Below, one piece after another: positions 53,556 to 61,959 of a stretch of DNA of 64,000 nucleotides. The notes under the pieces were generated by a model, which was not told the DNA's origin, ran no database searches, and was given only the letters and a program-made list of their open reading frames with translations. The stretch lies in contig NZ_JBBWVE010000004.1 of the NCBI RefSeq assembly GCF_041903755.1, positions 1 to 64,000 of the forward strand, given 5' to 3'. Each line of letters begins with the position of its first letter. The stretch's first letter is position 1. The position numbers were made by a program, and so were the translations under genes. Source of the DNA: Thiocapsa roseilacustris. Its GTDB lineage: Bacteria; Pseudomonadota; Gammaproteobacteria; Chromatiales; Chromatiaceae.

Positions 53556-54383
53556 TCAAGGCAGATCACCTCGACGAAAGAGGAGATAGCCGCCGAAGGC
53601 ACACGCAGTGCCGACCAGCATCGGGTAGACGATGGCGTACGCCATGTAACCGCCCTGCCCGAAGTTGTCGAGGATGACGTAGGCCGAAGGGCCGAGCATG
53701 ACCAGTTGCGAGTCGAGCAGGAGCATCGCCGCCGTGCGGAAGACCTGCATGGGATTGGCCAAGGCGATACCGACGACCGTCTCGGGCGGGATCTGATTGC
53801 GGATCAGGGTGCCAAGCAGGATGAGGTCCAGGAACAGCAGGAGCGTCAGCCAAACGACGAAGGCGGATGCCTGGGCGACATCGGCCGAACGGCTGAGTGT
53901 GGAGAGCAGCATCCCGATGCCCAGGAAACACCAGGCGAGCGCCATCAGCAGTGCGGTGTACCAGATGAAGAGCACCCAGGGCACTTCGGCCCCTTTGACA
54001 GAGCCCCAGACGATGGCGCCGACCATTGCGAGAAACACGGGCAGGAAGACGACCAGGAAACGGCCGGCGAGCTTGCCCCAATACCAGGGCGCCAGCCCGA
54101 TGGGCAGCGAGAGCAGGTATTCGTAGACGCCGGCCTCGCGGTCGCCGGCCACCGAGCGGACCGTGGTGATGAGCACGAAGACGGGCAGGATGGCCATGGC
54201 GAGCTGGATATAGGTCACCATCAGGCGTGACAGCCCGGTAAAACCCATGATCCGCGACTCGGTCAGCCCGAAGGCGAACAGCAGAACCACCAGCCCGCCG
54301 AAGACGAGCGTGTAGGCGACAAACCACTTGGCCCGGAACGACTCGAGGAGATCGGTCTGGGCGGTCAGCCAGAATTCACGCAT
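53556..54383 (-). CDS. nosY: NosY, ABC-type permease of nitrous oxide reductase maturation
   Basis: A 275-residue membrane protein with six spans, starting with an amphipathic MREFWLTAQTDLLESFRAKW and containing SVAGDREAGVYEYLLSLP, as in ABC-2-type NosY permeases. With NosF it forms the transporter that supports CuZ-site sulfur/copper assembly through NosD. It is the last gene of the nos cluster, 23 bases after nosL. Confidence 0.95.
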   Translation of the reverse strand: MREFWLTAQTDLLESFRAKWFVAYTLVFGGLVVLLFAFGLTESRIMGFTGLSRLMVTYIQLAMAILPVFVLITTVRSVAGDREAGVYEYLLSLPIGLAPWYWGKLAGRFLVVFLPVFLAMVGAIVWGSVKGAEVPWVLFIWYTALLMALAWCFLGIGMLLSTLSRSADVAQASAFVVWLTLLLFLDLILLGTLIRNQIPPETVVGIALANPMQVFRTAAMLLLDSQLVMLGPSAYVILDNFGQGGYMAYAIVYPMLVGTACAFGGYLLFRRGDLP

Positions 54384-54406
54384 GGTCTCGGGACTCCATT
54401 AACGGC

Positions 54407-54967
54407 TCAATCGGCGTGGTCATGCGGCTGAACGGTCGCCGGAATAGGCTCCGCCGGCGGGATCTGATCCGATGCCGCGCCGGGCGACGCCGGGTTGCCA
54501 TCCAGGTGTCCGCCGTGGACGTTGAAGCGCGCTTCGACATCGAAGATGTGCGCCTTGGCCTGCGCGAAGTCGAGCCCGTCCGGCGCGGGCTCGGGTTGGG
54601 CGCCGAGTCCGTATTCCATAGGCGTGACCTGGCCGCGCAGATAGGTCGCGGTGCGAGCATCGATCCAGTCGCCGGTGCGCCAGTCGTTCACCCAGATCTC
54701 GGTGGCGGGGTCGTCGCTCTCGGCACGCTCTTCGAGCCAGATCAGCGCGCATCCGATATCGTCGAAGCGATAGACGCGCGAGCGACCGTCCGGTGTCGGG
54801 ACACGCACCTGAGCGGAGTGCAGACGGTCGGAGAGGACCATGCGGCAGCGCTCGCACGTATCGCGGTCCCATTTCACCTCGACAGGGCCCTGCCCCGGAT
54901 CGCCGCCGCAGGCGGAGAGCAGGAGCGTCAGCACAACCGCCAACCCCACCGGACGCGGTTTATGCAT
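54407..54967 (-). CDS. nosL: NosL copper chaperone lipoprotein
   Basis: A 186-residue lipoprotein with lipobox LLLSACGG and the copper site CERCRMVLSD. NosL binds Cu(I) and delivers it to NosZ in the outer-membrane-facing periplasm. A polar His/Glu/Pro-rich tail follows residue 150. Its start overlaps the end of nosF by eight bases. It lies between nosF and nosY, whereas nosFY are usually adjacent. Confidence 0.95.
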   Translation of the reverse strand: MHKPRPVGLAVVLTLLLSACGGDPGQGPVEVKWDRDTCERCRMVLSDRLHSAQVRVPTPDGRSRVYRFDDIGCALIWLEERAESDDPATEIWVNDWRTGDWIDARTATYLRGQVTPMEYGLGAQPEPAPDGLDFAQAKAHIFDVEARFNVHGGHLDGNPASPGAASDQIPPAEPIPATVQPHDHAD

Positions 54968-55844
54968 ACGCCACCTCCGCCAACTCGGGCTCGCTCGCCG
55001 CATCCAAGCGGATGGATTCAAGCAGCGCCGCATAACGCGACAAGAGTCCGAGGAACCGCAGTCGATCCGCTCCGGCGACCCAGCCCTCCCAGGTGATGCC
55101 CTGATCGTTGCTGCGCAGACCCCAGGGCGTGACCGCACGCACGAAGGCATCGTCGGCACGGGTCAGGACCAAGCGGCAGCGCAGACGGCTGGTGAGATCG
55201 ACCAGGTCCGCGACGCGGTCGTCGAGCACCACCAGGCCCTGGTCCATCTCGATGACGCGGTTCACGAGTGCTGCGACCTCGTCGAGACGGTGACTGGAGA
55301 TCAGCATGGCGACCTGCTCCTGGCGCTCGGCGAGGAGCTCGAAGAAGATGTGTCGCGCGTCGGGATCCAGGTTGGCGGCGGGCTCGTCCATGACCAGCAG
55401 CTCGGTATCCCGACCCAGGGCGATGCTGATCAAGAGCTTCTGTTTTTGGCCGCCCGAGAGCTTGACGAAGGGCTGGTGCCGAAACGCCTTCGCATCCAAC
55501 CCGAGCCGTGTCGCGACCGCTTCCATGCGGCGTGGATCCGCGCCGCAGACCCCGGAGGCAAACTGAATCAACTGCCCGACCGGCATCTTGAGCGGCGGCG
55601 GCAGCTGCGGCACGAAGCCGATCTTGCCGAGCACCTCGCGCCGGTGCTCGCGCGGGTCCAGATCATCGACGCGGGCCTTGCCCTGACAGACATATTCCCC
55701 GAGCAGACAGCGGATCAGCGTGGTCTTGCCGGCCCCGTTGGAGCCGACCAGGGCGACCCGGTGTCCGCGCTCGATGGCGAGGTCGATCCCCTTCAGGACG
55801 GTTTGCCGTCGGAAGCGTTTGCTGACCTGCTCGAAACGGATCAT
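54960..55844 (-). CDS. nosF: NosF, ABC-type ATPase of nitrous oxide reductase maturation
   Basis: A 294-residue ATPase with Walker A GSNGAGKT, signature KLSGGQKQK and Walker B LLVMDEPAANLDP. It powers NosY and NosD. GGAG lies eight bases upstream of the ATG at 55844, which overlaps the stop of the upstream gene (ATGA). The tail after residue 215 is the extra domain typical of NosF. Confidence 0.95.
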   Translation of the reverse strand: MIRFEQVSKRFRRQTVLKGIDLAIERGHRVALVGSNGAGKTTLIRCLLGEYVCQGKARVDDLDPREHRREVLGKIGFVPQLPPPLKMPVGQLIQFASGVCGADPRRMEAVATRLGLDAKAFRHQPFVKLSGGQKQKLLISIALGRDTELLVMDEPAANLDPDARHIFFELLAERQEQVAMLISSHRLDEVAALVNRVIEMDQGLVVLDDRVADLVDLTSRLRCRLVLTRADDAFVRAVTPWGLRSNDQGITWEGWVAGADRLRFLGLLSRYAALLESIRLDAASEPELAEVAYA

Positions 55845-56818
55845 AGGGCCTTCTCCAGTCCCTTGAAGGTGTAGCTCAGCGAGCTGGTCGGACAGACGTC
55901 GACGCAGAGACCGCAGCGGGTGCAATCGGCGCCGATGTCGGTGGTAAGTCCTTGCGCACGGCCGCGAATGGTGACGTCAAGCACATGCGGCACCATGCAG
56001 ATCTTCCGGCAGTCGCCCTCGTGATGGCAGCTCTGCATGTTGTACTGCACGCGCAGCGGCGAGACGACACCGACCAGGCCGTAGGTGATGCCGATCGGGC
56101 AGACATAGCGGCACCAGGCCCGGCGCGAGAGCAGCACCTCGAAGGCCAGCAGGGCGAGGATCCAGAGCAGCGCCAGACCGGGGCCGTAGATGAGCACGCG
56201 GCTGAGGATTCCGGTCGGGGAGATGGTCTCGAAGACGGTATAGCCGGTCAGCAGCGCAAGCAGGGCGAAGATGACGTAAAAGACCGCCCGCACGGTGCGA
56301 TGGAACTGGATGTCGATCGCCCAGCCGCGCTTGGCGAGCCACAGGTGCAGCGATTCGGCCCATTCGGCGACCAGATGATAGGGACAGACCCAGGAGCAGA
56401 AGGTCCGCCCGCCGAGCAGGATCCAGAGCACCAGGACGGTCAGTGTGCCGATCAGCAGGTTAACCACGATGTGCTTGTAGGCGAGTGTGACCTGCAGCGC
56501 CGAGTTCAGATCGGCCAGGTGGAAGCCGATGACGCGCGAGGCGGTCAGTGCGCCCTCGACCAACTGCACGTCGAGTACAAAGGACAGGACGAACAGCAGA
56601 TTCACCACGATCAAGGTGATCCAGCGGCGATTGCGCCATTTGTGGCGGTTTGGGCTGCGCGCGTGACCGGCCTCGACCGCTTCCAGCGCCTCGCGGGTCA
56701 GCGGAGTCTTGCGCTTCTCTTTATAGATTAACTGGATCGGGATCGGGATCTGCTCGGGTGCAGGCTTGACCGGTTTGAGCCCCACCAGCTGGCGCAGCGA
56801 GTCGATGAAGTAGCTCAT
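55841..56818 (-). CDS. nosH: NosH, NapH-like membrane iron-sulfur protein
   Basis: A 325-residue membrane protein with about four spans and sites CSWVCPYH and CRYVCPIG, followed by CHHEGDCRKICMVP and CTRCGLCVDVCP for Fe-S clusters. In clade II nos clusters NosG/NosH are proposed to carry quinol electrons to N2O reductase and to substitute for NosR. Its start overlaps the nosG stop by four bases. Confidence 0.9.
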   Translation of the reverse strand: MSYFIDSLRQLVGLKPVKPAPEQIPIPIQLIYKEKRKTPLTREALEAVEAGHARSPNRHKWRNRRWITLIVVNLLFVLSFVLDVQLVEGALTASRVIGFHLADLNSALQVTLAYKHIVVNLLIGTLTVLVLWILLGGRTFCSWVCPYHLVAEWAESLHLWLAKRGWAIDIQFHRTVRAVFYVIFALLALLTGYTVFETISPTGILSRVLIYGPGLALLWILALLAFEVLLSRRAWCRYVCPIGITYGLVGVVSPLRVQYNMQSCHHEGDCRKICMVPHVLDVTIRGRAQGLTTDIGADCTRCGLCVDVCPTSSLSYTFKGLEKAL

Positions 56819-57672
56819 TGGAAGTCGGCGCTCCGATGGATGTCCACGACGATGGCGGCGGGCTCGGCGGGACAGACCATCTCGCAGACCCCGCACCCGA
56901 CACAGCCGTCTTCGACCACCGGTATCGCGCCGCGGCCGTTCGGCATCGGTTGCATCCGGATGGCATGCAACGGCGGGCACTGATTGGGATCGCCCGAGGG
57001 CGGCGTGCCGGCATCGCATTGGGCGATGCGGATCTCGATCGGGCAGAGTCGGACACACAGATCGCATAGGGGCAGGTCGAACGGATGTTCGGCCAGCGGG
57101 ATCGGGTTCCAGCGGTCGACGGACTCAAAGCGCAGCAATGCGGGGTGATCCGTGCCGCGGGCCGCGCCTTTGAAGGGCTGACCCCGCACGGCGAGACAGC
57201 GGCCGGGCCGGGCGAGGCGCGCAAATCCCATCCGCGTCTCGGCGGGATAGTCGATGTCGTGCGTTAGTGCCCCGGTCGGACAGGCCAGAACGCATTGCAG
57301 CCCGTCGCAGGAGAAGTCGCAGGCCTGGTCACGCGCCTCGATATAGGGCACGCCGATCCCGACGCCGTCGTTGATGTCGGCCAGCTTGATCGCTTCGACC
57401 GGACAGACCTGGACGCACTGGCCGCACTTGATGCAGGCGGAGAGAAATTCCTGCTCGTCGAGCCGATCCTTGAGTGCGCCCGGCGGACGCAGACGCGCGT
57501 TGGCCTGTCCGATCAGCGGGATGAGTCCGACCAGCGAGGCCCCGACCACTCCGACCAGGAGGGCGGTGCTGCGCAGGAACTCGCGCCGTCCCTGCTCGCG
57601 CAGCTTCTTGGTCTTGCGCTTCGGTGTTGGCTTCGTTTTCGCCTTCGACTGAGCAGTCGGTTTCTCTGTCAT
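56815..57672 (-). CDS. nosG: NosG, NapG-like periplasmic ferredoxin protein
   Basis: A 285-residue protein with a long Lys-rich n-region, a Tat motif GRREFLRS and four 4Fe-4S sites: CIKCGQCVQVCP, CDFSCDGLQCVLACP, CDLCVRLCP and CVGCGVCEMVCP. It forms the electron path with NosH. The start at 57672 has GAGGTGG upstream. It is 14 bases after nosD. Confidence 0.9.
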   Translation of the reverse strand: MTEKPTAQSKAKTKPTPKRKTKKLREQGRREFLRSTALLVGVVGASLVGLIPLIGQANARLRPPGALKDRLDEQEFLSACIKCGQCVQVCPVEAIKLADINDGVGIGVPYIEARDQACDFSCDGLQCVLACPTGALTHDIDYPAETRMGFARLARPGRCLAVRGQPFKGAARGTDHPALLRFESVDRWNPIPLAEHPFDLPLCDLCVRLCPIEIRIAQCDAGTPPSGDPNQCPPLHAIRMQPMPNGRGAIPVVEDGCVGCGVCEMVCPAEPAAIVVDIHRSADFQ

Positions 57673-57686
57673 GTTCGGTCCACCTC

Positions 57687-59204
57687 TCAATCCCGCCCGA
57701 GCGAGCGGCGCAGCGCCTCGTAGGCGTCATAGCCGCCGGACGTCGCGGCCGGCTCGGCATCGGGGGCGGGCACCTTGGGCTCCGCGTCCGGATCCAGCTC
57801 CCAATCCGAACCGCCCGCCAATCCGGCTTGCGGCACGGCGAGCACGACCTCGGTGTCCGCGCTCCAGAGCGGGCGCTCGTCGCGCACCAGAAGATCCGGG
57901 GTGGTGAAGGGCGCGAGCCGCTCGAGGAAATCGATCACTTCGAGCATCGGTGCACCCTTGAAGAACTGCGCCGGGGGCACGTCCATCCAGAGCCGATCGG
58001 CGAAGGCTTGAATGACGTGCGGTGAATCGCCGAGGCCGTCGTCGTTGCGGTCGAATCCTTCGTAATCGTCCCAGTAATTGCCGTCCCAGGTGTTGCGGTT
58101 GGCGGTCTTGCCGCCCTCCACTACGACCTGCGTGGTGTTGCCCTTGAAGCGGTTTCCGGTCAGAACGTTGCCCTGCCAGTCATTGATGAAGCGGATCCCG
58201 ATGCCGTTATAGGCGATCAGGTTGTCGCGAAAATAATTGATGCTGCCGGGCTGGTAGGGCGAGACGTCCAGATACAGGCCCTCGGCGCAATAGAGGATGC
58301 GATTGCCTTCGATGACGACGTCCGAGGTCTCCTTGAAGCCGATACCGATGCCGGTCGTGCCCGTGGCATTGGCGATCAGGTTGTTGCGCACGATGATGCC
58401 GTCGCTGTACATCAGAAAGATCCCGACCGTGTTGTTCTCGTAATGGTTGCCCTCGACTCGGTTGGTCTGGGAGTACATGAAATGCAGCGAATAGCGCCCG
58501 CCGCGCGCGTCGTTGCGGGCGATCAGGTTGTCGCGCGAGTACCAGACCACGGTGTCGCGCGCGTCGCGGATGATGTTGTCCGTGACCTGGTTGTTGAAGC
58601 TATACCAGAGCCGGATCGCATCGCCCCGCACACCGAGATCGACCGGCTTGGACGAGATGTGGTTTCGCCGCACGATGTTGTTCTCGGACTGCTGCAGGTC
58701 GACGCCGAACAGGGCGTTGTCGATGCGGTTGTCCGTAATCACGTTGAACTTGCCCCGAACCTGCACGCCGGAGTCCAGGTCGTTGTGCGAGCTGCCCGAG
58801 TTCGTGAGATGCAGGTTCCGAAGCGTCGCCCCGTCGGTTTCGAGCAGGACCACGGTGCCCTTGCCGCCGCCGTCGATCGTCACCTGATCGCGACCGTCGA
58901 TGGTCAATGGCTTGCCCAAGCGCACGGGCCCGGCGTAGATCCCGGGCTCGGGTGTGAGTACGGAACCCGCTTCGGCGGCATCGACAAGAGGCTGCAGCGG
59001 CGGGTAGGCGGCCCCGGCCAATGCGGGGATCAGGAGCAAACCTGCACATACAAACCGGCCGGACCCGAACCGTAGGATGGGCAGAGCGACAGCGAAACCC
59101 ATCCACCCCGCGCCAATGGCATCAGACAAAAACCGGGCAAGACTGGGGTTTGGAGGATGGGTTTCGCTGCGCTCTGCCCATCCTACAGCTGAGCTTGAGC
59201 TCAT
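57687..59204 (-). CDS. nosD: NosD, copper-site maturation protein with repeat-bearing N-terminus
   Basis: A 505-residue right-handed beta-helix protein of the periplasm needed for CuZ-cluster assembly. The parallel beta-helix repeats run from about residue 95 to 360 (DNRIDNALFGVDLQQSENN, RNDARGGRYSLHFMYSQTNR), with a Pro-rich tail. The frame starts at ATG 59204, which overlaps the nosB stop (ATGA). The next about 45 residues are encoded by an inserted repeat pair (VGWAERSETHPPN and MGFAVALPILRFG). A second start, ATG 59102, lies in the left repeat arm and would give the signal-like RFVCAGLLLIPALAGAA. Which start is used is open. Confidence 0.9.
   Translation of the reverse strand: MSSSSAVGWAERSETHPPNPSLARFLSDAIGAGWMGFAVALPILRFGSGRFVCAGLLLIPALAGAAYPPLQPLVDAAEAGSVLTPEPGIYAGPVRLGKPLTIDGRDQVTIDGGGKGTVVLLETDGATLRNLHLTNSGSSHNDLDSGVQVRGKFNVITDNRIDNALFGVDLQQSENNIVRRNHISSKPVDLGVRGDAIRLWYSFNNQVTDNIIRDARDTVVWYSRDNLIARNDARGGRYSLHFMYSQTNRVEGNHYENNTVGIFLMYSDGIIVRNNLIANATGTTGIGIGFKETSDVVIEGNRILYCAEGLYLDVSPYQPGSINYFRDNLIAYNGIGIRFINDWQGNVLTGNRFKGNTTQVVVEGGKTANRNTWDGNYWDDYEGFDRNDDGLGDSPHVIQAFADRLWMDVPPAQFFKGAPMLEVIDFLERLAPFTTPDLLVRDERPLWSADTEVVLAVPQAGLAGGSDWELDPDAEPKVPAPDAEPAATSGGYDAYEALRRSLGRD
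59072..59186. repeat. Inverted repeat pair (GTAGGATGGG type) inside the nosD 5' end
   Basis: The arm at 59072-59104 (33 bases) is the inverse of 59155-59186 (32 bases) with a single inserted A. The 50-base spacer is unique sequence. The arms are a well-known dispersed hairpin type that encodes WAERSETHP-like peptides when translated. Confidence 0.9.
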
Positions 59205-60403
59205 GCCGATGACTTGATCTGCTTGCGCCGCAGCAGAGTCGCTGCCGCCAGCACGACCGAGAGCAGCAGCATCAGCCCGAAGCCCCAATAAGGATAGGAA
59301 TGGGTCCCGAACTGGGCAACCTTGCCGTCGCCGAAGACGGTCGGCATGAAGGGCTTCACCGTAAAGGCGCCCATCGCATTCATATTGTGGCCGTACCACC
59401 AGAGCCAGGCTGAATAGTCCAGGATGAAGATCAGCGGCAGGGCAAGCGGCGCGATGATCAAGAGCCAATACAGCGGACCTTGCGCGCGGCGCGCACCCCA
59501 GAGCAGCAGCAGCATGGCCCCGATGATCCCCCAGAAGATGACATGGGCTGCCGCACTCATGATCACGACCATGGGCCGGATCTCGTCGGGGTTGTTGAAG
59601 TAGCGCCCGAGGCTCTTGCCGTAGTGCCAGGTGAGCAGTTGGTGCCCGCTCCCGGTCCACTCCAGGCGCTCGCCGACGGGCTGTTTGGCCTGATCGCGCT
59701 CGAAGGCACCGCGCAGGCTTGCGGCAAGTGCGGCCTTGTCCGGCTCGCCGGCGATGTCGATGTCCGGAACACCCGAGTCGGCCTCCGGTTCCGCATCCCC
59801 CTCCAACGATGCCTTCATCTGGGCGATCAGTGCCTCGGCCGGCGACAGGTCCTTTTCGGTCTCGGGCGTTGCAGTCTCTTGATCGAGTGCGAACGCCAGT
59901 GCGCTCAGATAGCCGTGGCTGTTCAGCTTGAGCCCATCGGCCGTGTACAAGGTCATGGTCATCCAGCCGACGATCAGCGCAAACCCGGCGCCCATGACCG
60001 CCAATCGGGTCTTGGAACCGGGTATGGCGAATCCGACGATCATGACGCCGAGCATCGACAGCAGAAACGGTGCGAAGGCCCGCTCGACGACGCCACCGGC
60101 CGAGATGGGATACATGCCGACGTAATGATTGATGGTGTCCATCTCATGGACACAATTGAGTGCCTCGTCCTCGGTGATCTCCGACTTCTCGACCTTCTGG
60201 CAGCCGTTGAAGACGCCGTTCATGTGAAAATGGATGCGTACACCGTCCGGGAAGGACTCGGGCGGATAGTTGGGTGCGGTCAACGAGACCCACCAGATGG
60301 GAACGAAATAGATGGCGCCGAGCAGGATCAATCCGATCAGACTTAGACCGAAGATCAACGGCGTGCGCCGATCCGAAAAGGGGACACTCGATGTATTGCT
60401 CAT
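59201..60403 (-). CDS. nosB: NosB, membrane protein of clade II nos clusters
   Basis: A 400-residue protein with six or so membrane spans at both ends (about residues 15-37, 120-140, 145-165, 285-305, 312-332 and 365-388) and a large loop (about 170-280). FHMNGVFNGCQKVE and GHNMNAMGAFTVKPFMPTVFG are clearly conserved-looking. NosB accompanies NosZ of the Wolinella type (clade II) and is absent from clade I clusters; its role is not established. The start at 60403 is chosen from two nearby ATGs without a strong ribosome binding site. Confidence 0.85.
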   Translation of the reverse strand: MSNTSSVPFSDRRTPLIFGLSLIGLILLGAIYFVPIWWVSLTAPNYPPESFPDGVRIHFHMNGVFNGCQKVEKSEITEDEALNCVHEMDTINHYVGMYPISAGGVVERAFAPFLLSMLGVMIVGFAIPGSKTRLAVMGAGFALIVGWMTMTLYTADGLKLNSHGYLSALAFALDQETATPETEKDLSPAEALIAQMKASLEGDAEPEADSGVPDIDIAGEPDKAALAASLRGAFERDQAKQPVGERLEWTGSGHQLLTWHYGKSLGRYFNNPDEIRPMVVIMSAAAHVIFWGIIGAMLLLLWGARRAQGPLYWLLIIAPLALPLIFILDYSAWLWWYGHNMNAMGAFTVKPFMPTVFGDGKVAQFGTHSYPYWGFGLMLLLSVVLAAATLLRRKQIKSSA

Positions 60404-60613
60404 GATGGATACGGCCATGCGCGTGTGTTGCGTGGAGGAGTCTTCAGCATCGGTCCGGCCGGCGACATCTGAAGTGAGGAGCGTCGAGCCGATACGCGAC
60501 ACCGCCGCAGCGGTGTCACGCGATCGGAATCAGGCTGCGGATCTCGGGATCTGGAATGCACCGCATCGATGCGGTTCGTCAAACGCCGGATCCGAACCGT
60601 GATCCTCTCCGGA

Positions 60614-61375
60614 TTACTCGAAGTCCGGGTTCTTCCAATCCGCCGAGTCGGCCAACTGCTCTTCGGGGACCGGTTGCCAAGAGGTGTAGCTGATGACCGC
60701 CTGCATGTCCTTGTCCGAGAAATTCTTGATCTGCTCGACCATCTCCGGATTGGCATTGCGCCGCTTATGGTCACGGATCCATTCGAACTGGCGAACCATG
60801 TATTCGTAATGTTGGCCGTTGATGCGCGGATAGAATTTTTCCACGTCGCCCATCCCGATGTCGCCATGGCATTTCACGCAATTGTCCTTGTAGAGCTGCT
60901 CGCCCAGCGCATACTCCTCGGTTCCGGGTCCATACGGCCCTTTGCCCCACGCCGGGTTCATCGGCAGGCTTTCGATATAGGCAACCACATCGGCCAGCGC
61001 TTGTGCATCGCCGATCGATTGCGGGAGCGAGAAGGGATACATGGTCGGGTTGTCGCGGTTCTGTGCCCGGATGTCCGCCATCTGCTTGATCAGCACACCG
61101 CGGTGTTGACCGGCCAATTGCGGGAAGGTGCCGTCCGGCGTGCCCCAGCCCTCGGGTAGATGGCAGGCGGCACAGACTTCGTAGACATCCATGCCGTTCT
61201 CGACATCCGGCTCAAGATGCAAGGCGGCGTCCTGCTCGCCCCCGCCTTGATTCCAATCGACGGGCGCCTCGCGATGGACACGGTCGGCGTCGGTCGTGTC
61301 CTCGGCTAAGAGCGTACCGGTGGTCCCGACGGCTGCTGCCAGGATTGCGATTTGAAACAGGTGACGTTGATTCAT
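60614..61375 (-). CDS. Diheme cytochrome c of the nos cluster
   Basis: A 253-residue periplasmic diheme cytochrome c of the c4/c553-like type. A signal peptide (residues about 1-25) is followed by heme sites CAACH and CVKCH, with a Met in each domain as possible axial ligand. Start ATG 61375 has GGAG six bases upstream. It is a likely electron donor to NosZ, in the place of nosC1/C2 in Wolinella-type clusters. Confidence 0.9.
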   Translation of the reverse strand: MNQRHLFQIAILAAAVGTTGTLLAEDTTDADRVHREAPVDWNQGGGEQDAALHLEPDVENGMDVYEVCAACHLPEGWGTPDGTFPQLAGQHRGVLIKQMADIRAQNRDNPTMYPFSLPQSIGDAQALADVVAYIESLPMNPAWGKGPYGPGTEEYALGEQLYKDNCVKCHGDIGMGDVEKFYPRINGQHYEYMVRQFEWIRDHKRRNANPEMVEQIKNFSDKDMQAVISYTSWQPVPEEQLADSADWKNPDFE

Positions 61376-61553
61376 GTCGTACTCCAATCAAGCTCGAACA
61401 ACTCGATCAATGGCGCCACGTTCGGCAAGTTCTTTCGAGGTCTTGTCTAAGATTGAGCAATGCTCACACCGCGAGACATTGCGCGTTGAGTGCAAACGGT
61501 TTGGTGATGCACGCGCCAATGAGTGAGACCCCGGTCTCGGAACAGCGGACTAA

Positions 61554-61874
61554 TTACAATGTACTCAGCCAGTCCGCAATCGCACGCATCTCATCCTCGT
61601 TGACGAGATGCATGATGCCCCTCATCGCCGCGGTCATGCCGTTGCTGCGGGTGCCATTCTTGATGTCCACCATTTGGTTATAGGCGTAATCCGGGCTTTG
61701 GCCGGCCAACTTCGGATAGACGGGTAACAGGGGCGTTTGAGCATCTTTGCCGTGACAGGCAACACAGGTCTTCGCCACATAGAGCTCGGCACCATCCAGA
61801 GCCAGCGCCGGCAAGGCTGCCGCTGTCGCCGCGGCGATCGAGGTCGACATGAGAACGAACTTCAAGGCGTTCAT
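61554..61874 (-). CDS. Small monoheme cytochrome c of the nos cluster
   Basis: A 106-residue periplasmic cytochrome c553-type protein. A signal peptide ends at about ALALD, and CVACH is the heme site, with a Met in the RSNGMTAAM region as likely sixth ligand. GGAG lies eight bases before the ATG at 61874. It immediately follows nosZ and probably donates electrons to its CuA site. Confidence 0.9.
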   Translation of the reverse strand: MNALKFVLMSTSIAAATAAALPALALDGAELYVAKTCVACHGKDAQTPLLPVYPKLAGQSPDYAYNQMVDIKNGTRSNGMTAAMRGIMHLVNEDEMRAIADWLSTL

Positions 61875-61921
61875 GATGAATTCTCCGGCCAAAGGCCGAT
61901 TGCTGATGTTCAGATACCGTC

Positions 61922-61949
61922 ATCGACCGGGACCGAAGTCCCGGTCGAT
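61922..61949 (-). other. UUCG-capped hairpin between nosZ and the cytochrome gene
   Basis: A perfect 12-bp stem, ATCGACCGGGAC with its inverse, is capped by a four-base loop. In the nosZ transcript the loop reads C-UUCG-G, an exceptionally stable tetraloop. It begins 10 bases after the nosZ stop. No T-run follows, so it is likelier a 3'-end protector or processing site than a full terminator. Confidence 0.75.
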
Positions 61950-61959
61950 CAAGATCCTT

